Source of the DNA: UBA7803 sp034522075
Lineage (GTDB): Bacteria; Pseudomonadota; Gammaproteobacteria; Pseudomonadales; Azotimanducaceae
Reading direction: 5' to 3'
Length of the DNA: 64,000 nt
Assembly (NCBI GenBank): GCA_034522075.1
Contig: JAXHLO010000015.1
Span: 17,065 to 81,064, forward strand
This document shows positions 56,580-64,000 of this stretch, in pieces. Position 1 is the first letter of the stretch, and every line of letters begins with the position of its first letter. The translations under genes and the position numbers were made by a program. A model generated the notes under the pieces. That model saw nothing but the letters and a program-made list of their open reading frames with translations, did not search any database and was not told the origin of the DNA.

Positions 56580-57526
56580 CAGCGGATGGCGATGGGGTTG
56601 ATCACTGCCTGGACGGCGCCTTCGAAGCGCGGCTGGCCGAGAACGAAGAGAAACTCGCTGACGCCGTCGGCGGCCAGTTCGCGGGTGTCCATGTTTTCCA
56701 GAATGTATACCCCGTTCTTCGCCAGCAGCTCCGGGTGCACGGGAAAGGCCTGCTCCGGGTCTTCACCGGGCAGGACTTCCAGCGCCCAGCTGTCCGCCCC
56801 CACGGCCACCACGCCGAGGCCGGCCAGATAGCGGGCACCGTCCACGCCGATGCCCGGCTGGCCGGCCATGAAGCGCTCCGGGTCGCTTTCTGCCACATTC
56901 AGCCAGCCGGTGTGGAACAGCACCACGTCGCCCTTGCCGATAGTGACGTTCTGAGCGCGGGCGGCGGCTTCGATCTCGGCGCGGTTGAATGCCGTGCCCG
57001 CTGCGAGAATGTCCTTGCCCATATGCCTGGCCATATCGAGCAGCACGCCGCGGCTGACGATGGGCGGCAGCTTTTCGATGCCGAGCCTGGTCAGCCCCCG
57101 CGGGGTGACGAAGTCGCTGGCATGGTTGCCGTTGTAGTAGCGGTGCTCGATGCCCATGTGACCCAGCCCGTCGATCTGACTGCCGATACCCATCCACAGG
57201 AGCATCAGGTCGTCGTTGCCGGTGGCGCGATTGCTGCCCAGTGGTGTGCCGGTGCCGTCGTCGAGCTGCAGCACGGTCATGGAATATTCCCGCGGCGGAT
57301 AGGCGGGCGTGTCGCGTCCGGTGATCACGCCCAGGGCGTAGGTCTTGCCGGTGGTGACCAGCCGGGCGGCTTCCAGCACCTTGGCGGGCGACAGGTTGTT
57401 GATGGCGCCCAGGGTGTCGTCAGCCCCGTAGCGCGACGGATACCAGTCATCGTCGGCAGCGCCGGCGCTGGTCGTGAGCGTTCCCGCCAGCAGCAGGGCG
57501 GCGGCAGTAGTGGTGTAGTGCTTCAT
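56579..57526 (-). CDS. Exported cyclase-family (kynurenine formamidase-like) hydrolase
   Basis: The 315-residue protein has a Sec signal peptide (TTTAAALLLAGTLTTSAGA). The mature enzyme belongs to the cyclase/formamidase family: YGADDTLGAINNLSPAKVL, a metal-site region WMGIGSQIDGLGHMGI corresponding to HxGTHxDxxxH, VLLDMARH and GDVVLFHTGW. The usual first His/Thr of the motif is changed (GSQID). Members hydrolyse N-formylkynurenine, isatin or related amides. It starts with ATG behind GGGAGGA and heads a minus-strand operon ending at 53143. Confidence 0.8.
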   Translation of the reverse strand: MKHYTTTAAALLLAGTLTTSAGAADDDWYPSRYGADDTLGAINNLSPAKVLEAARLVTTGKTYALGVITGRDTPAYPPREYSMTVLQLDDGTGTPLGSNRATGNDDLMLLWMGIGSQIDGLGHMGIEHRYYNGNHASDFVTPRGLTRLGIEKLPPIVSRGVLLDMARHMGKDILAAGTAFNRAEIEAAARAQNVTIGKGDVVLFHTGWLNVAESDPERFMAGQPGIGVDGARYLAGLGVVAVGADSWALEVLPGEDPEQAFPVHPELLAKNGVYILENMDTRELAADGVSEFLFVLGQPRFEGAVQAVINPIAIR

Positions 57527-57596
57527 GAGATCGTCCTCCCCAATGAGAGGCGCAGTGTAGGCAATCCGGCCGCAAGATGCCCGTACCGGCGGTCCT

Positions 57597-58997
57597 TCAG
57601 TTCCGCTCGAGCCGTGCCGGCAGCTTCTCGTAAATACCGCCGAAGGCGCCGTTGCTCATGATGACGATGTGCCGCTTCTTCGGCGGCAGGGCGGCCAGGG
57701 CGTCCATGAGCCGGTCGAGATCGTCGAACTGGGCGGCGGGAACCACGCACTGGTTGACCACCTCGGCAAGATCCCACTTGATGTTCTCGCCCCGGAACCA
57801 GAACACCTGATCGGCGGGCGCGCAGCAGGTGATCAGGTCGTGGCGCAGCGTGCCCAGCGACATGGTGTGGGAGCGCGGCTCCACCACGGCCACGATCTCG
57901 TCATTGCCCACCCGCCGGCGCAGACCCTGCAGGGTGGTGCGGATGGCGGTAGGGTGGTGGGCGAAGTCGTCGTAGATGCGCACATCACCCACTTCGGCAA
58001 TGAGATCGAGGCGCCGGGTGACACCGCTGAATTCGCTCAATGCCGCTACCGCCGTTTGCGGCAGGACCCCCGCGTGCCGGGCCGCGGCGATGGCGGCCAG
58101 GGCGTTGGCCACGTTGTGCTCGCCCATCAGGTCCCATGTCACCCGCCCCATCGATTCGCTGTCGAGATAGACGTCGAAGGCGCCGCCAGCGGCCTCGGCC
58201 TCCTCGGCATGCCAGCGGCGGCCGGTATCCATGGGGTGGGATGGCGGGCGCGAATGCCGGGCACCGAAACGCTCGATGGGTGTCCAGCAGCCCTGATTGA
58301 GCACCTCGTTGACCGCCTCGTCATTGCCGGGGGCGATGACCAGACCGCCGCCGGGTACCGTGCGCAGAAGCTGGTGAAACTGGGTTTGAATGGCGGCCAG
58401 GTCCGGAAAGATGTCGGCGTGGTCGTGTTCCAGATTGTTGATGATCAGGGTGCGCGGCCGGTAGTGGACGAACTTGGAACGGCGATCGAAATAGGAGGTG
58501 TCGTATTCGTCGGCTTCCACCACGAAGAACGGCGACTCGCCGAGGCGTGCGCTGCGTTCGAAGTTCTTCGGCACACCGCCGATGAGATAACCCGGCGACA
58601 GGCCGGCGAACTCGAGAATCCAGGCCAGCATGCTGGCCGTGGTGGTCTTGCCGTGAGTGCCGGCGGCGGCCAGTACCCAGCGGTCGGCCAGCACCACATT
58701 GCCCAGCCACTCGGCACCGGAGGTGTAATGCAGGCCGCGCTCGAGGACGTACTCCACCCCCGGGTGACCGCGCGGCAGACCGGCATTGCCGATGACCACC
58801 AGGTCGGGGGCGGGCTCCAGTTGCGCGGGGTCGAAGCCTTCGTGCACCTCGATGTCGGCGGCAGCGAGCTGACCGCTCATGGGCGGATAGACGGCCTGGT
58901 CCGAACCACTGACCCGATAGCCCAGTTCCCGGGCGAGTTGCGCCAGGCTGCCCATGAGTGTGCCGCCGATGCCGAGGAAGTAAATGTGCTGGGCCAT
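57597..58997 (-). CDS. mpl: UDP-N-acetylmuramate:tripeptide ligase (murein recycling)
   Basis: The 466-residue Mur ligase family enzyme attaches recycled L-Ala-gamma-D-Glu-meso-Dap to UDP-MurNAc. The N-terminal loop IYFLGIGGTLMGSLAQLARELGYRVSGSD, the ATP loop AAAGTHGKTTTASMLAWIL, VVEADEYDTSYFDRRSKFVHY and IYDDFAHHPTAI are characteristic of Mpl rather than MurC. The start MAQHIYFLG at 58997 fits the family. A small membrane protein gene ends 17 bases upstream, suggesting a shared transcript. Confidence 0.95.
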   Translation of the reverse strand: MAQHIYFLGIGGTLMGSLAQLARELGYRVSGSDQAVYPPMSGQLAAADIEVHEGFDPAQLEPAPDLVVIGNAGLPRGHPGVEYVLERGLHYTSGAEWLGNVVLADRWVLAAAGTHGKTTTASMLAWILEFAGLSPGYLIGGVPKNFERSARLGESPFFVVEADEYDTSYFDRRSKFVHYRPRTLIINNLEHDHADIFPDLAAIQTQFHQLLRTVPGGGLVIAPGNDEAVNEVLNQGCWTPIERFGARHSRPPSHPMDTGRRWHAEEAEAAGGAFDVYLDSESMGRVTWDLMGEHNVANALAAIAAARHAGVLPQTAVAALSEFSGVTRRLDLIAEVGDVRIYDDFAHHPTAIRTTLQGLRRRVGNDEIVAVVEPRSHTMSLGTLRHDLITCCAPADQVFWFRGENIKWDLAEVVNQCVVPAAQFDDLDRLMDALAALPPKKRHIVIMSNGAFGGIYEKLPARLERN

Positions 58998-59014
58998 GGG
59001 TCGCAGTGCTCCGT

Positions 59015-59518
59015 TCAAGCGCCGATGGCCAGCTGACCCAGCGTCACACTCATGAGCGTGATCAGCATGGCCGCACCGATGCCGATGGGCATCTGCACCT
59101 CGAGGGCCCGGTGCAGGATGAAGCCGACCACCGCCACCGACCAGATCAGGAACATCAGCAGGGCCAGGGTGGTGGCTGCGGTTCCCCACAGAGCACTCAA
59201 CGGCATGACCACCCCGAAGCAGGCGGTGATCAGCAGATCGCAGCCGAAGATGGCGGTGATGGTGGTGAGGAATCGCCCGCCCAGATCTTTCAGGGTCAGT
59301 GCCAGCAGTACCAGGGCGGCGGTGGTGGTCTGGCCGACGATGATGCTGGTGGTCGTGCGCACGACATCCAGACCTGGATCCAGGCCGATGGAGATCAATG
59401 TGCTGCAGGTCAGATTGGCGATCACCACCAGTACCACGAACCAGCTCGGGGTGGGCACATAGGCCGGGCTCTGCCGCAGCAGGCAGATCTGCCAGAACAG
59501 GGTAAGAAGCGCTTTCAT
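59015..59518 (-). CDS. Multi-pass membrane protein of unknown function
   Basis: A 167-residue protein with about four membrane helices (PSWFVVLVVIANLTCSTLIS, TTTAALVLLALTL, FLTTITAIFGCDLLITACFGVVMPL, TLALLMFLIWSVAVVGFILHRALEV, and a final AMLITLMSVTLGQLAIG). I do not recognise the family. The start MKALLTLFWQICLL fits; an earlier in-frame ATG adds unlikely residues. It precedes mpl on the same strand by 17 bases, and is divergent from the phosphofructokinase gene. Confidence 0.65.
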   Translation of the reverse strand: MKALLTLFWQICLLRQSPAYVPTPSWFVVLVVIANLTCSTLISIGLDPGLDVVRTTTSIIVGQTTTAALVLLALTLKDLGGRFLTTITAIFGCDLLITACFGVVMPLSALWGTAATTLALLMFLIWSVAVVGFILHRALEVQMPIGIGAAMLITLMSVTLGQLAIGA

Positions 59519-59601
59519 GACGCGGGAAATTGTCGCACACAATGGCCCGATCACCGACAATGGGCGCCGCTCGAAGTGCCGGATCAAAGGAGCCCACTAC
59601 T

Positions 59602-60863
59602 ATGGCGAAAGCCAACGCGTTCTATGCCCAGTCCGGCGGCGTGACCGCCGTCATCAATGCCAGTGCCTGCGGCGTCATCGAGACCGTACGGAAGAACCGC
59701 AAACACATCGGCAAACTCTATGCCGGGCGCAACGGCATCGTCGGGGCGCTCACCGAGGAACTGATCGACACCGGTACGTAGAGAAGCGCCCAAAACCGTT
59801 ACCGCGCCCTGCGTACCCACGGCCGGCGGCGCGTTCGGCTCCTGCCGCTACAAACTGCGCAGTTTCGAGGAGAATCAGCGGGAATACGAACGCCTCATCG
59901 ACGTATTCCGCGCCCACGACATCCGCTATTTTTTCTACAACGGCGGCGGCGACTCACAGGACACAGCCCACAAGGTGTCCCAGCTATCCTCGGCCATGGA
60001 TTTCCCCATCACCTGCATCGGCGTGCCCAAGACGGTGGATAACGATCTGCCCTTCACCGACTGCTGCCCGGGCTTCGGCTCGGTGGCCGCGTGGCCGTGT
60101 CCACCCGCGAGGCCGGGCTGGACGTCGCCTCCATGTGCGATACCTCTACCAAAGTGTTCGTGCTCGAGGTCATGGGCCGCCATGCCGGCTGGATCGCCGC
60201 CGCCGCCGGGCTGGCCAGCGAGGAGCCCGGCGATCCGCCCACATCATTCTGCTGCCGGAAGTACCCTTCGACCGGGCCCGCTTTCTCGACAGGGTTCGCG
60301 ACACGGTGCGCCGGCGCGGCTACTGCGTGATCGTGGTGTCCGAAGGTGCACAATATGCGGACGGTACGTTTCTCGCCGACGCCGGCGGCAAGGACGCCTT
60401 CGGCCACACCCAGCTCGGCGGCGTGGCGCCGTTCATTGCCCGTATGGTGAAAGATGAGCTGGGGTTCAAATATCATTGGGCGGTGGCGGACTATCTGCAG
60501 CGCGCGGCCCGGCACATGGCATCGGCCACGGACGTGGCCCAGGCTTACGCCGTGGGTCAGGCGGCGGTGGAGTTTGCCCTGGCCGGGCGCAATGCGGTGA
60601 TGCCCATCATCGTCCGCAAGCAGGACAAACCCTACCGCTGGGAAATCGGTGAAGCACCGCTGGCCAGGGTCGCCAACGTGGAGCGCAAGATGCCGAAACG
60701 CTACATCAGCCGGGATGGCTTCGGCATCACGGCCGCGGCACGCCGCTACCTCTCGCCCCTCATCGCCGGCGAGGACTACCCGCCTTACCGCAACGGGCTG
60801 CCGCAGATCGCACGGCTGAAAAAGGAACTGGCGGCGAAGAAGCTGCCGGCGTTTCAGGTTTGA
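59602..60863 (+). pseudogene. pfp: PPi-dependent 6-phosphofructokinase, three frameshifts in the consensus
   Basis: The gene starts ATG 59602 with AFYAQSGGVTAVINASACGVIE and is clearly a phosphofructokinase, but reading moves between frames. Frame 1 runs to about 59775. Frame 2 covers GAFGSCRYKLRSFEENQREYERLIDVF through GVPKTVDNDLPFTDCCPGFGS. Frame 1 again from about 60090 (VSTREAGLDVASMCDTSTKV, MGRHAGWIAAAAG) and frame 3 from about 60240 to the stop (ILLPEVPFDRARFL ... QIARLKKEL). YNGGGDSQDTA has the Asp of PPi-using enzymes. It interconverts fructose-6-phosphate and fructose-1,6-bisphosphate. Total length is normal, so sequence error is more likely than decay. Confidence 0.8.
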
Positions 60864-61187
60864 GCCGCGAAGATCGACCCTTGCGGCTATCTGGCTGCAC
60901 GGCGGCCATACCGGCAATAGTCCTCGCCGTTGCCGCGCTGACCGGCTGCGCCGGCACCACCGATGCCGTGCGCCGCAACGATGACGGCACCCTCGACGTG
61001 GAATGCTCAGGCGGCTATCACGACTGGTCGCGCTGTCACGAACGCGCCGCCGCGGCCTGCCGGCGGACGGCTTGCGAGATGGTCTCGCGGGTCAGCGGAT
61101 CGAGGGCGGTTCCGGTGTCGGGCAGCCGTGACTGGTCCAGCCGGCGGGTCAGAGGTGTCGCGCATGCTCATCGTCCGCTGCGGCTGA
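60860..61187 (+). pseudogene. Small lipoprotein, frameshifted near its end
   Basis: A short lipoprotein-like gene follows the phosphofructokinase with a TTGA overlap. It has a hydrophobic signal (IPAIVLAVAALTGC lipobox) and a mature segment DGTLDVECSGGYHDWSRCHERAA with two Cys. Near 61140 the frame shifts: the matching C-terminus GSEVSRMLIVRCG lies in another frame and stops at 61187. I do not know its function. The start codon is uncertain. Confidence 0.5.
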
Positions 61188-61256
61188 CCCGCTGCGCGGA
61201 CCCGGCGCGGACAATCGAATGCCGCGCCGGGCCGCGAAGGACGGTCTGGCCGGTTA

Positions 61257-63315
<2,059 letters not shown>

Positions 63316-63460
63316 GAATATGACGAACGAGCCGGAGCCCTGGTTGCTACTGCCTGCACCAGTTGAGCGCACCGTCCGACCTTAACGGCGGCGCGTATTC
63401 TAACGATTCGAAATAAGAATAAGAACCGCTCGGATGTGCGGGTGATGTACGAAAACCCGC

Positions 63461-64000
63461 TCAGCCCTGGGCGAGCAGGGAGCGCAGATCGCTGATTCCG
63501 GCATTGGCCAGGGAAACGTAGGACGCCATGACCAGGGAATGGTTGGCCAGCACGCCGAAACCGGAGCCATTGAGGATCACCGGGCTCCAGATGGCGTCCT
63601 GGGTGGCTTCCAGTTCGCGGATGATCTGCTGCAGGCTGACCCGGGCGTTTTTCTTTGTCGAGAATGTCGCCGAAGTCATGCTCCATGGCCTTGAGCAGGT
63701 GCACGAGCGCCCAGGTCTGGCCGCGGGCCTCGTAGAACGCGTCGTCGATGGCCATCCACGGCGTCTGAATCGTGCCGTCGCTGGCCACCGGGGTGGCCTG
63801 CGTGGCATCCGGGTCGCCGGCCAGGTCGGTGTTGGCTGAGGTTTGCCGACGCTGGCGGAGAGCCGCTGCGACACGCTGCCCAGGCGGGTTTCCACTACCT
63901 TCCAGCCAGCGGCGCAGGTTGTCGGCCCAAGGCATCGAACTGGGCATCGGGTTCGTCCGGGTGGGACAGGCGCTGCAGGTAGCTTTCGAACAGGCGGATG
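63461..64000 (-). pseudogene. DUF2333-family protein, partial and frameshifted
   Basis: The C-terminal part of a DUF2333 protein runs off the right edge. In-frame pieces are TRLGSVSQRLSASVG, then (another frame) TSANTDLAGDPDATQATPV with IQTPWMAIDDAFYEARGQTWALVHLLKAMEHDFGDILD, then (first frame again) ARVSLQQIIRELEATQDAIWSP and GVLANHSLVMASYVSLANAGISDLRSLLAQG to the stop at 63461. Shifts lie near 63845 and 63655. DUF2333 proteins are single-pass membrane proteins of unknown function in Gammaproteobacteria. The N-terminus is outside the window. Confidence 0.7.

Overview
This window is a GC-rich, tightly packed chromosomal segment that looks like core genome of an aerobic gammaproteobacterium. 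The lineage call rests on a combination typical of Gammaproteobacteria: syd, greB, srkA, aceK, mpl, uup and a DUF2333 gene. I could not identify a genus. No rRNA, tRNA, CRISPR array, insertion sequence or integrase was found. REP-like palindromes occur at three places, one of them inside a gene.

Layout. 0.1-3.9 kb: a cupin/phosphomannose-isomerase-like gene, then alkylation repair (a frameshifted Ada-AlkA fusion coupled to ogt) and a short TetR regulator behind two identical operators. 3.9-9.5 kb: aroA, greB-syd, thpR, and an SDR/class II aldolase/mtnA operon that resembles a methylthioribose-phosphate shunt. 9.6-18.3 kb: a PLP trans-sulfuration enzyme, GNAT, citrate synthase with a divergent LysR, and an amino-sugar cluster (SIS isomerase divergent from GH20 hexosaminidase plus NahK-like kinase). 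18.3-27.8 kb: nitroreductase, exported M20 amidohydrolase, DUF924, exported MBL hydrolase, nadE, a two-subunit-like acyl-CoA dehydrogenase pair and a MOSC protein. 27.8-32.2 kb: an SDR/membrane protein/aceK/HAD operon joined by 4-nt overlaps, and a TauE/SafE transporter. 32.2-41.2 kb: a broken FAD monooxygenase with its TetR regulator, uup, Nudix, MBL hydrolase, PlsC-type acyltransferase, srkA and comF. 41.2-46.8 kb: a hipBA module behind an AT-rich promoter region, then two large DmdC-like acyl-CoA dehydrogenases.

46.8-53.2 kb is the most unusual part. A small glycine-zipper protein with its own terminator and a small membrane protein lie on the minus strand. Facing them is an 800-codon open frame whose N-terminus resembles phage T7 Gp13 (a GNAT-like fold), followed by a type I secretion ABC transporter and an HlyD-type membrane fusion protein. 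I read this as a candidate, apparently undescribed, peptide modification and export locus.

53.1-57.5 kb is a minus-strand operon (cyclase, MTR-kinase-like phosphotransferase, nucleoside hydrolase, SDR, lipoprotein). 57.6-64 kb carries mpl, a membrane protein, PPi-dependent phosphofructokinase, a lipoprotein, the membrane pyrophosphatase hppA and DUF2333. From about 59.77 kb to the end almost every gene is broken by single-base shifts. This looks more like local consensus error than biology, so products there are called from conserved blocks spread over several frames.
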